Origin: Ruminococcaceae bacterium UBA5397
GTDB lineage: Bacteria; Bacillota; Clostridia; Oscillospirales; Acutalibacteraceae
Assembly: GCA_002411615.1 (NCBI GenBank)
Contig: DHOF01000133.1
Location: 1-17,677, forward strand
Direction of reading: 5' to 3'
DNA length: 17,677 nt
In this document: positions 7,446 through 13,949 of the stretch, in pieces
Layout of the letters: each line of letters starts with the position of its first letter
Numbering within the stretch: the first letter of the stretch is position 1
The notes under the pieces: model-generated
What the model saw: only the letters and a program-made list of their open reading frames with translations
The model's database searches: none
Told to the model about the DNA's origin: nothing
Translations under genes and position numbers: made by a program

Positions 7446-8078
7446 ATGAACATCTATGAAATTCTACAAAAAGTGGGAATCGTCCCCGTTATCAAGATTG
7501 ATACTGTGGCTCACGCAGTCCCGCTCGCTAAAGCGCTCAAAAACGGTGGACTCCCCGCCGCAGAGATCACTTTTCGCAGCGAAGCCGCCGAAGAGTCTAT
7601 CCGCGCGATTTCTAAAGAAGTGCCCGATCTGTTTCTCTGTGCCGGAACCGTCCTAACTCCCTCCCTTGCACGGCAGGCGGTGGACGCAGGCGCAAAAGCG
7701 ATTATCAGCCCGGGCACAAATCTTGAGACCATCAGCTGGTGCAAGGAAAAAAACATTCCGATAATTCCGGGGTGTGCCACTCCCTCCGAAGTAGAAGCCT
7801 GTATGCGCGAAGGATTGGACCTTGTAAAACTATTTCCCTCAGAAGTGGTAGGCGGGGTAGCAATGCTCAAAGCGCTCTCCGGTCCCTATGCTTCCATGCG
7901 CTTTATGCCGACAGGCGGTGTAAAGCCTAATAATGTGAAAGACTATCTGTCCCAGAAAAATGTATTGGCCTGCGGCGGAACATGGATTGTTCCGAGTGAT
8001 CTCTTAAAAGCCGGAAATTTTGAAGAGATCGAACGACTTGCAAAAGAAGCTGCAGCGCTGCGGGACGAAGTCCGATAA
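7446..8078 (+). CDS. eda: KDPG/KHG aldolase
   Basis: This 210-residue class I aldolase is of standard length. Catalytic residues match the family: Glu40 and Arg44 in AEITFRS and the Schiff-base Lys128 in DLVKLFPSE, with the phosphate loop PTGGVKPNN at about 155-163. It cleaves KDPG to pyruvate and glyceraldehyde 3-phosphate and often also acts on 4-hydroxy-2-oxoglutarate. It is the last gene of the cluster, and a strong terminator follows about 50 bases later. GAAAGGAG precedes the ATG. Because the substrate-specific residues cannot be told apart by eye, close relatives such as the galactonate-derived aldolase remain possible, though the kduI/kduD context favours KDPG. Confidence 0.95.
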   Translation: MNIYEILQKVGIVPVIKIDTVAHAVPLAKALKNGGLPAAEITFRSEAAEESIRAISKEVPDLFLCAGTVLTPSLARQAVDAGAKAIISPGTNLETISWCKEKNIPIIPGCATPSEVEACMREGLDLVKLFPSEVVGGVAMLKALSGPYASMRFMPTGGVKPNNVKDYLSQKNVLACGGTWIVPSDLLKAGNFEEIERLAKEAAALRDEVR

Positions 8079-8125
8079 AACTGCGATTTTCTTTTTCCTC
8101 CTTAAAAAATAAAATCAAAACAGCG

Positions 8126-8154
8126 AAAACAGTCATTTTTAATGGCTGTTTTTT
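8126..8154 (+). terminator. Intrinsic terminator of the uronate operon
   Basis: Bases 8126-8137 pair with 8141-8152 (12 bp with one G-U), loop TTT, followed by a run of T. It lies 47 bases after the eda stop and separates the catabolic cluster from carD. Confidence 0.85.
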
Positions 8155-8205
8155 CTGTTTTAGAAATTATTATTTAAAAAACCATAAATTTGTTTAATTT
8201 ATCCT

Positions 8206-8234
8206 TTGAGAAATTCGTTGAGATCCGTTATAAT
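8206..8234 (+). promoter_or_regulatory. Sigma-A promoter of the carD-like gene
   Basis: TTGAGA at 8206-8211 (five of six consensus bases) and TATAAT at 8229-8234 (perfect) are spaced by 17 bases. The expected transcription start is near 8241, giving a leader of about 65 bases before the ATG at 8308. No operator-like inverted repeat was seen in it. Confidence 0.85.
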
Positions 8235-8307
8235 ATATATAGAGAGATTTATTTTTTCGTGCAAAATAACATTTGTCATTGATTCATTAAAGGAGATAGA
8301 TTATTTC

Positions 8308-8817
8308 ATGCAGCAATTTCAAAAAGGAGATCCTGTCGTTTATGGGAATAATGGTGTTTGTTTAATTGAGGGGATTGAAAAGCTTCGGTATTCGTCTTCC
8401 TCTCCGGCACAGTCCTATTATATTCTGAATCCGGTCGACCATTCTTCAAAGATTTTTCTTCCAATTAAAAATGAAGATCTGACCAAAAAGATTCGCCCGA
8501 TTATCAAGAGGCAGGAAATTGAAGATATTTTGACCGGAGCTACCGGTGAAAAAATAGACTGGATTGAGGACAAAAATGAGCGAAATGCCTGTTTTTCTAA
8601 AATTATCCGCGAATGTATTCCCCAGAAGTTGATCTGCATGGTTCGGTGTATCTTCCTGCGGAAAAAAAATCTCCAGAAGGATGGCAAAAAGATTTCTTCT
8701 ACAGATGAAACGGTTTTAAAATCTGCAGAAAAACTGATTCGGGAAGAAATTTCTTATTCTCTCCAGATTGCTCCCGAAAAAGTGGAATCCTATATTCGTT
8801 CCGTCGTCAACGCTTAA
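8308..8817 (+). CDS. CarD/CdnL family transcription regulator
   Basis: This 169-residue protein begins with the CarD_CdnL_TRCF RNA-polymerase-binding domain: FQKGDPVVYGNNGVCLIEGI (about 4-23), YYILNP, and the IFLPIKN strand, ending near residue 75. A mostly helical, basic C-terminal half (KKIRPIIKRQEIEDIL, KSAEKLIREEISYSL) follows, as in CdnL. Known family role: it binds the RNA polymerase beta subunit and stabilises open complexes, often at rRNA and stress promoters. The start is the ATG at 8308 with AAAGGAGA at 8289-8296; the open frame reaches back to a TTG at 8206, but that is the -35 element of its own promoter. The gene is alone between its promoter and terminator; nothing ties it specifically to the uronate genes. 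Confidence 0.85.
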   Translation: MQQFQKGDPVVYGNNGVCLIEGIEKLRYSSSSPAQSYYILNPVDHSSKIFLPIKNEDLTKKIRPIIKRQEIEDILTGATGEKIDWIEDKNERNACFSKIIRECIPQKLICMVRCIFLRKKNLQKDGKKISSTDETVLKSAEKLIREEISYSLQIAPEKVESYIRSVVNA

Positions 8818-8835
8818 TTTCATCATAAAATAAAT

Positions 8836-8879
8836 AAAAAAGAAAGTCTGCAGAAAATTTCTGCAGGCTTTTCTTTTTT
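8836..8879 (+). terminator. Intrinsic terminator of the carD-like gene
   Basis: The CTGCAGAAA/TTTCTGCAG core is extended by AAAAAAGAAAG pairing with CTTTTCTTTTTT (one bulge), ending in T-rich sequence. The A-rich left arm means it could also work on the minus strand. Its 3' end abuts the promoter of the following SDR gene. Confidence 0.85.
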
Positions 8880-8893
8880 CACTTTCTTGTTTG

Positions 8894-8902
8894 TGCTATA
8901 AT
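8894..8902 (+). promoter_or_regulatory. Extended -10 promoter of the SDR gene
   Basis: TGCTATAAT at 8894-8902 is a perfect TGnTATAAT extended -10 element. No good -35 is present at the right distance; that position is the T-run of the preceding terminator. The predicted transcript starts near 8909, leaving a leader of only about 25 bases. Confidence 0.65.
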
Positions 8903-8932
8903 TCGATTATCGTTAAAAAGGGGTGGGGTTCT

Positions 8933-9703
8933 TTGAAAATCGCAATCGTTACAGGAGCCTCCAGCGGGCTCGGAAAAGAATTTGTAAAAATTTTAGACAG
9001 AAAAGAATGTTTAAACGAAATCTGGGTAATTGCCCGGCGAGAGAATCGGCTGCAGGAACTGCAGATCGGCTGCAGCACTCCTCTGCGGATTTTGCCTCTT
9101 GATCTAACAGAAAAGGAGTCGATTCGAAAAGTCATTTCTCTTCTAAAGAAAGAAAATCCCGAGGTGGAATTTTTGGTTAACGCCGCCGGCATGGGAAAAA
9201 TCGGAAGCTATCGGGAGCTTTCTCTCGAGGACTGTGAAACAATGATCGATCTTAATTGCCGTGCTGCTGTCTCGATGACGCAGGGCGTTCTTCCGTTTAT
9301 GAAAAAGGGCAGCCATATTCTTGAGATTTGTTCTACTGCAGCATTTCAGCCATTTCCTTATCTCAATGTCTATGCTGCCAGCAAAGCCTTTTTATATCGT
9401 TATAGCCGTGCTCTGCGCGTTGAGCTTTTTTCCCGCAGAATCTCTGTGACGGCTATCTGCCCCTACTGGGTGAAAGATACTGAATTTATCGACACTGCAA
9501 AAAAGACACAGAACAGCTCTTATATTCACAGTTTTCCGCTGGCCTCTAAGGAAAAGACCGTCGTCAAATGGGCATTTCAGGATGCAAAACTTGGTTTTGC
9601 AGTTTCTACTCCCGGCCCAGTCTGCTTTCTGCACCGAATCACTGCAAAATTTATTCCGCATGAATTGATGATGGGAATGTGGTCCCTGATCCGCAGAATC
9701 TGA
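8933..9703 (+). CDS. Short-chain dehydrogenase/reductase, substrate unknown
   Basis: This 256-residue classical SDR has TGASSGLG at 7-14 (cofactor loop), NAAG at 83-86, Ser134 and the Tyr147/Lys151 pair (YAASK). The segment after strand 6 reads CPYWVKDTEF in place of the common PG motif. The C-terminal tail (about 200-256) resembles the membrane-associated or lipid-type SDR relatives, which is only an impression. The start is placed at TTG 8933 behind the G-rich AAGGGGTGGGG; the open frame reaches back to 8891, but that TTG lies upstream of the predicted transcription start. It is a single gene, unrelated in sequence style to kduD. Its stop is four bases from the corA stop on the other strand, with no terminator between. 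Confidence 0.85.
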   Translation: MKIAIVTGASSGLGKEFVKILDRKECLNEIWVIARRENRLQELQIGCSTPLRILPLDLTEKESIRKVISLLKKENPEVEFLVNAAGMGKIGSYRELSLEDCETMIDLNCRAAVSMTQGVLPFMKKGSHILEICSTAAFQPFPYLNVYAASKAFLYRYSRALRVELFSRRISVTAICPYWVKDTEFIDTAKKTQNSSYIHSFPLASKEKTVVKWAFQDAKLGFAVSTPGPVCFLHRITAKFIPHELMMGMWSLIRRI

Positions 9704-9707
9704 TTTT

Positions 9708-10538
9708 TTAAAACCATTTTTTCTTCTTGAAAATCCAGCCGCAAATTCCACAGACCACGATACTCAAAACAATCACATAAGGATATCCATAAGTCCAACT
9801 GTATTCCGGCATCTTCACATTCATTCCGAACCAACCCACAATCAGCGTCAGCGGGAGAAACACTGCCGTAAGGACCGTAAAAACTTTCATGATCTGGTTC
9901 TGTTCGATATCAATTTTTGACTGATAGGCTTCTCTCGTCTGGGTTAAAAACTCACGCAGATCCAGCACAAATTTTTTGAGAGCAGCTACTCTTTTGCTTA
10001 AAACATCAAAACGATGGCTGCTCTCTTTTGGGATAATCCCATTTTCATTTTCCGCAAGACGGTCAATGATGGTCTGCAGCTGCTCATAATATCGTTTTAT
10101 CTTCAAAAGTTCCCTGCGCATTTCCACAATGCGGGAAACTGCTCCTTCTATTGGCTTCTGTGTTTCTAAAAGTCCGGTTTCCAGCTCACTAATAGAATTT
10201 TCAAAACGCTGGAGTGTGTCCAGATCATCGGCAGTCAGCTTAAAGAAGAGTTCTGAAAGTTGGTAAAAAGGGTCCCATTCCTGCGGCATCTTTTTTAAAA
10301 TTGAAATACACCGGGTACTTTCCCCTAAATAGATCAATCTTTCTTGGCTGCAATAAAAATGCTGTCTTTCTTCGTTCTTTTTGAAATTTTTCATGTCCCG
10401 CCAGAAAAAGGTAAGATAATAAGCGTTATCTGGAAGTAACGCACAAATATGCCTTGCAGAATGAACACGTTCCTGCAGTTCTTCTCCGATATAAGGCTTT
10501 AAAGCTTCCGGATCTCCAGATTTAAAAATCGTCATCAT
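9708..10538 (-). CDS. CorA-family divalent metal ion transporter (short form)
   Basis: This 276-residue protein is on the short side for CorA (about 310-350). It has a cytoplasmic N-terminal alpha/beta part, a long helical stretch (about 105-215, with charged heptad-like sequence), TM1 at about 217-237 ending in the family signature Gly238-Met239-Asn240, an acidic MPEY loop, TM2 at about 252-270 and a basic KKKKWF tail. CorA proteins are pentameric magnesium (also cobalt/nickel) channels. The missing length is in the N-terminal domain, whose first strands look abbreviated; the TM region is intact. The start is the first of two adjacent ATGs, with AAGGAAG upstream. It is the last gene of a four-gene minus-strand run. 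Confidence 0.9.
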   Translation of the reverse strand: MMTIFKSGDPEALKPYIGEELQERVHSARHICALLPDNAYYLTFFWRDMKNFKKNEERQHFYCSQERLIYLGESTRCISILKKMPQEWDPFYQLSELFFKLTADDLDTLQRFENSISELETGLLETQKPIEGAVSRIVEMRRELLKIKRYYEQLQTIIDRLAENENGIIPKESSHRFDVLSKRVAALKKFVLDLREFLTQTREAYQSKIDIEQNQIMKVFTVLTAVFLPLTLIVGWFGMNVKMPEYSWTYGYPYVIVLSIVVCGICGWIFKKKKWF

Positions 10539-10564
10539 AAATTTTTATCTTCCTTTTTCTAAAA

Positions 10565-11524
10565 TTAGAAAAGTCCTGCTGGAATTTTTAAATTTTCCTG
10601 CGGAACGTGCCTCCAGTCAAAATGCGCCGCCAATTCTTCTGCAGAGATTGCATGCGGCTCTTTTAACTGGCCTGCCAGATATGCAAGCCGTCCCAGAATT
10701 TCTGGGGCGGTATATTTTTTGCGCAAAGTTTCGAGACTTACGTCTTGATCTCTTTTAGAGAGCCGTTTTCCATCTGGTGAAAGTAACACTGGAATATGAT
10801 AAAAACGCGGCACAGGCGCTTTTAAAAGCCGATAAAGATAGATCTGCGGTGCGGTGGAAGAAAGGAGATCCTGTCCCCGCACAACCTCCGTCACTTTCAT
10901 TCGAATGTCATCCACTACCACCGCAAGCTGATAAGCAAAACCTCCGTCAGAACGCTTTATCACAAAATCGCCAAACTCCCGGGCAGGATTCTCGCGGCAG
11001 CTCCCAAGGCAGCCGTCTTCAAATGAAATTTCCTCATCCGGCACTTCAATTCGATAAGCCGGCGGCTGTATTTTCATTTGCTGATCAATTTCTTCCGGCG
11101 TCAGCGCTTTGCAGCGGCCATCATAAACAACACGGCCGTCTGAAAGATGAGGCGCGTTCGCGCCGTGAAGCAGGGAGCGCGTACAAAAGCAAGGATAAAT
11201 TTTTGCACTTTGCTGCAGTTTTAAAAAAACTTTCCGATAGATATTTTCACATTTGCTTTGAAAATACGGTCCATATTTTCCGCCCTTTGTTCCGCCTTCA
11301 GAAAAAGAAAGTCCCAACCACAAAAGGTCCTCTTCCAGTTGTTCTGCAAATTTTTGACTGGTTCGCTGCGGATCCAGATCTTCCTGCCGAAGCACCCAAA
11401 CTCCATTCTTAGAGCGAATCGAAAGCCAACTCAAAAGTGCGCAGAAAAGATTTCCCAAGTGCATTTTTCCGCTCGGTGTCGGTGCAAATCTTCCCCGCAA
11501 AATAAGATTTTCTGTTGAATCCAA
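10565..11524 (-). CDS. gluQ: Glutamyl-Q tRNA(Asp) synthetase
   Basis: This 319-residue protein is the catalytic half of a glutamyl-tRNA synthetase without the anticodon-binding domain, the hallmark of GluQ (YadB). It has GRFAPTPSG and the HIGH-type HLGN near residue 22, the KMSKS-type KRLSKR near 253-258, and the zinc-site pattern Cys112-x-Cys114, Tyr134, Cys138 seen in GluQ. The enzyme loads glutamate onto the queuine base at position 34 of tRNA(Asp), implying that this cell has queuosine. The start is uncertain: AAGAAGGG overlaps the stop of the upstream gene, and TTG at 11530 touches it directly while TTG at 11524 is 6 bases away; I prefer 11524. It is translationally coupled to the SGNH gene. 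Confidence 0.9.
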   Translation of the reverse strand: MDSTENLILRGRFAPTPSGKMHLGNLFCALLSWLSIRSKNGVWVLRQEDLDPQRTSQKFAEQLEEDLLWLGLSFSEGGTKGGKYGPYFQSKCENIYRKVFLKLQQSAKIYPCFCTRSLLHGANAPHLSDGRVVYDGRCKALTPEEIDQQMKIQPPAYRIEVPDEEISFEDGCLGSCRENPAREFGDFVIKRSDGGFAYQLAVVVDDIRMKVTEVVRGQDLLSSTAPQIYLYRLLKAPVPRFYHIPVLLSPDGKRLSKRDQDVSLETLRKKYTAPEILGRLAYLAGQLKEPHAISAEELAAHFDWRHVPQENLKIPAGLF

Positions 11525-11537
11525 ATTCAACCCTTCT

Positions 11538-12521
11538 TTACCCGAGGCTCACCAAATAATCTACCCATTTCTGGCAGTATTCCATATTGGGATGAATTCC
11601 ATCCGTGCTGGCATCGTCCGGCAAAGCCCCTTCGGAATTTTTGACGGCAGATGCAACATCAACAAAAGTGGATCCCGTATCTTTTGCAATTTCTTTTAGT
11701 TCCTCATCGGCGCTGTCTACTGCGGAATTGGTAAGATTTCGTCCGTCCGGCTCATCGCTGACTGCTTTCGTGACCGGAAAAAGGGAAGTCAGATAAATTT
11801 TTGCGTTTGGCTGGTATTCTTTGACCTTTTGAATCAAAGTCTTATATTCTGAAATAAAGGTATCGCGGCTGGACCAGCCAAGTTCATTTTCTCCAAAGAC
11901 CAGATAGACTCGGTCATAATTTTTTCCGTTATTAAGTTCATCTACAACCGGAATATTATGTCCTACCATTGTCTCATCCATTGCTGTAGAAACATTCAGC
12001 CCTTTTTTAAAAAAGCAATCGCTGTTTCCAACCAGGCCATATGTATTGAGATCTTCCAGCAAAGAATTCCCTAAAAAAGCTGCATGGTCAAAAATGTTGC
12101 TGCTGTTGGAATCGATCATCGAATCAGAAGGCTCAGAGACCGGTTCCAACGACTGAGAAGATACTGTATCCGCTTTTTGAGGCGATGCACTGCCTTGATG
12201 GCACGCTTTTGTAAAAAGCAGAATGAGGAACAGTAAAACTAAAACGCATATTACAACGATTAAAATTCTTCTTTTTAAAACTTCTCTGCGATATTTTTCT
12301 TTTACAGCGGATCTTTTCCCGTGACGAATGACTTGTTCCGCTTTATTTTCCGGCTTTTCTATTGGCTTAAAATCATATTTTTCTTCAAAATTTTTTTCGT
12401 CCTGCTGTAAAACCTCTTTCCAAGACTCATTTTCGTCTTGTTTCTCCGAATTTTCATTTTCAGCGGGCATTGCTTTCGCTTTTTGATCTTGTTTTTCTGA
12501 GTCCTTTTTGTCCTCATCCAT
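11538..12521 (-). CDS. Membrane-anchored SGNH/GDSL-family hydrolase
   Basis: This 327-residue protein has three parts. Residues 1-84 are a very charged, low-complexity cytoplasmic segment rich in Lys, Glu, Asp and Gln. One transmembrane helix spans about 85-104 (type II, N-terminus inside). A Ser-rich linker leads to an extracytoplasmic SGNH domain from about residue 140. Visible blocks are Ser153 in FLGNSLLEDL (nucleophile), Asn212 in FGENELGW and Asp307/His310 in DGIHPN; together they form the S-G-N-H set. The fold covers esterases and carbohydrate acetyl-esterases acting on cell-wall or surface glycans; the substrate is unknown. AGGAGGC precedes the ATG. It sits 36 bases after the GNAT gene and is coupled to gluQ. 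Confidence 0.85.
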   Translation of the reverse strand: MDEDKKDSEKQDQKAKAMPAENENSEKQDENESWKEVLQQDEKNFEEKYDFKPIEKPENKAEQVIRHGKRSAVKEKYRREVLKRRILIVVICVLVLLFLILLFTKACHQGSASPQKADTVSSQSLEPVSEPSDSMIDSNSSNIFDHAAFLGNSLLEDLNTYGLVGNSDCFFKKGLNVSTAMDETMVGHNIPVVDELNNGKNYDRVYLVFGENELGWSSRDTFISEYKTLIQKVKEYQPNAKIYLTSLFPVTKAVSDEPDGRNLTNSAVDSADEELKEIAKDTGSTFVDVASAVKNSEGALPDDASTDGIHPNMEYCQKWVDYLVSLG

Positions 12522-12557
12522 AAAAAATGCCTCCTGTTTTTATCCCGCTCTTTTATC

Positions 12558-13145
12558 TCATTCTAGTGTTTCTAAATCAAAATTTTTTTCTTCTAATCGA
12601 AACGCTGGGCTTTTTCTCAAAATTTCAAAAGGAACCAATGGCTGTGGAATTTCTGGGAACGGCCCTATTTCATACCGCATCACCGCTAAGTCGCGAAAAG
12701 CGCCGTTTTTATAAGCAATTTTTTTCTGAAGGGATTCTCTTTCGAACCCAAATCTGAGATGAAAATTCTCACTTTCTGGATTTGGACTCGTGATAAAAGC
12801 ATAAGCAAGGAGCACTCCCTGCTCTTTGAGAATACACATTAAACTTTTATAAAGCCGATCCCCTATTTTTTGATGCTTCGCCTCATCCGCAAGATAAATA
12901 CTGGATTCCACTGCCCAATCATAAGCTTTTCGTTCCCGATAGCGATGTGCATAGGCATATCCCAAAATTTTTCCGTCCTCTTCTAAAACAATCCACGGAT
13001 AATTTTTCTCGGTCTCCTTGATTCGACGGCAAAATTCCGCTGTATCCGGTGCTTCTGTTTCAAAAGAAACCGCGCTTTTTTCTACATATGGCCGATAAAT
13101 TTCTGAAAATTTCGGCGCATCTTCAGCCTTTGCAATTCGGATCAT
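12558..13145 (-). CDS. GNAT N-acetyltransferase, phosphinothricin-acetyltransferase-like
   Basis: This 195-residue protein has the GNAT fold over about residues 1-165: IRIAKAEDAPKFSEIYRPYV, SFETEAPDTAEF, WIVLEEDGKILGYAYAHRYRERKAYDWAVESSIYL, a CoA loop, and NPESENFHLRFGFE. These match the Pat/Bar/YwnH (methionine sulfoximine/phosphinothricin acetyltransferase) branch. The acetyl-CoA pyrophosphate loop reads HQKIGDRL, a weakened form of the usual RGKGIGSxL. The last 30 residues extend beyond the domain. The family acetylates small amines or amino-acid analogues; the substrate here is unknown. The ribosome site is weak (AAAAGAGAA). It is the first gene after a terminator and has a candidate promoter of its own. 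Confidence 0.85.
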   Translation of the reverse strand: MIRIAKAEDAPKFSEIYRPYVEKSAVSFETEAPDTAEFCRRIKETEKNYPWIVLEEDGKILGYAYAHRYRERKAYDWAVESSIYLADEAKHQKIGDRLYKSLMCILKEQGVLLAYAFITSPNPESENFHLRFGFERESLQKKIAYKNGAFRDLAVMRYEIGPFPEIPQPLVPFEILRKSPAFRLEEKNFDLETLE

Positions 13146-13171
13146 TTTGTTTTCTCTTTTCTTAAAAGATT

Positions 13172-13199
13172 GATAGATTTTTATTTATTATAATCTATC
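13172..13199 (-). promoter_or_regulatory. Promoter and inverted repeat upstream of the GNAT gene
   Basis: On the minus strand TATAAT occupies 13192-13187, about 42 bases ahead of the GNAT start; the -35 at 17-base spacing is poor (TGGATT). The -10 region is bracketed by a perfect 8-bp inverted repeat, GATAGATT at 13172-13179 and AATCTATC at 13192-13199, 12 bases apart. The placement suits a repressor operator. The repeat could also act as a weak RNA hairpin. Confidence 0.5.
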
Positions 13200-13241
13200 T
13201 TTCGACAAAAATCCACTTTTCAAATATCATTTTATGAAAAG

Positions 13242-13271
13242 AAAAAAGCAGGGGATACCCCCTGCTTTTTT
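13242..13271 (-). terminator. Intrinsic terminator after the unknown membrane protein gene
   Basis: AAAAAAGCAGGGG at 13242-13254 pairs with CCCCTGCTTTTTT at 13259-13271, a perfect 13-bp stem with a 4-base loop; A and T runs on both arms let it work in either direction. It ends the gyrA-to-membrane-protein group and separates it from the GNAT group. Confidence 0.88.
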
Positions 13272-13288
13272 AATCCCGAAAATCACTT

Positions 13289-13912
13289 TTACAGTATTTT
13301 TTCTACTTGTTCTTCTAATTCTAACTTTTCTTTTCGATGAATTTCGTCGAGAGCATCCTTCACGGAATCTATATTATCAAGTTCAAACATCGAAATGATC
13401 TGCCGAATAATTGCCGGATCGCAATCCGACTCCGGAACGGGACAAATTGTTTTGCTTTCTGTCTGATAAAAATCAAAAATCTGATGAATTTTTTCATTTA
13501 AAGGTTTTATTTGTTCTTGCTCATTCTTGATTTTTTTCTCCCATTCAGCCAAAGATTTCTTAAACACAAGCCGCTCAACCAACGCAAAAATAAGTTTTGT
13601 GAGAACAAAAATACAAAGAATTGCAATCGCACCCCATGTAAATACATTATTGCATTTGAGTGGTGTAAAGTTTTGTTCAACATCATTGAGAACCGTCGAA
13701 ATCCATGGAGCCAAAAATAAAATCAACAGCAAATAAACAGAAACGCAAAACATCCAAAAATATTTTTTCGGAATATCTTTTATATATTGTCTTTTTTCTT
13801 GCAAAATTGCAAGATTTTCTTGCTCTTTTCGCATTTTCGAAAAAATCTCTTCATGAGAAGAAAAATATTTTTCCGCATTTTTAAGTTGCTGAATGATTTC
13901 CTGCCGTTCCAT
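13289..13912 (-). CDS. Unknown membrane protein with two helices and flanking coiled coils
   Basis: I do not recognise this 207-residue protein. Residues 1-48 are charged and helical, with heptad-like spacing (EIIQQLKNAEKYF to LAILQEKRQYIKDI). Two transmembrane helices follow at about 51-73 and 91-113, joined by a short loop with one Cys. After them come a second charged helical region (about 116-150), a short CPVPESDCDP stretch with two Cys, and an acidic helical tail ending ELEEQVEKIL. Both ends are probably cytoplasmic. GGGAGG lies 9 bases before the ATG, and a strong terminator follows the stop, so it is a real gene. It lies 37 bases downstream of the NUDIX gene and is visibly A+T-rich. 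Confidence 0.75.
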   Translation of the reverse strand: MERQEIIQQLKNAEKYFSSHEEIFSKMRKEQENLAILQEKRQYIKDIPKKYFWMFCVSVYLLLILFLAPWISTVLNDVEQNFTPLKCNNVFTWGAIAILCIFVLTKLIFALVERLVFKKSLAEWEKKIKNEQEQIKPLNEKIHQIFDFYQTESKTICPVPESDCDPAIIRQIISMFELDNIDSVKDALDEIHRKEKLELEEQVEKIL

Positions 13913-13949
13913 AATCTAGAGCCTCCCAGCATTTTATCCCGATATCTCT

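Noticed and set aside
6472..8078. Sulfo-Entner-Doudoroff pathway for sulfoquinovose, suggested by kinase, aldolase and dehydrogenases with a TRAP transporter
   Set aside because: kduI with intact zinc ligands and a KduD-type SDR identify uronate chemistry, and no sulfoquinovosidase, lactonase or dehydratase is present.
8206..8307. N-terminal extension of the CarD-like protein
   Set aside because: The TTG at 8206 is the -35 element, the codons include the -10 box, and the CarD domain begins right after the ATG at 8308.
8079..8307. Possible riboswitch or small RNA in the gap between eda and carD
   Set aside because: The gap is explained by a terminator, a promoter and a leader of about 65 bases with no extended pairing.
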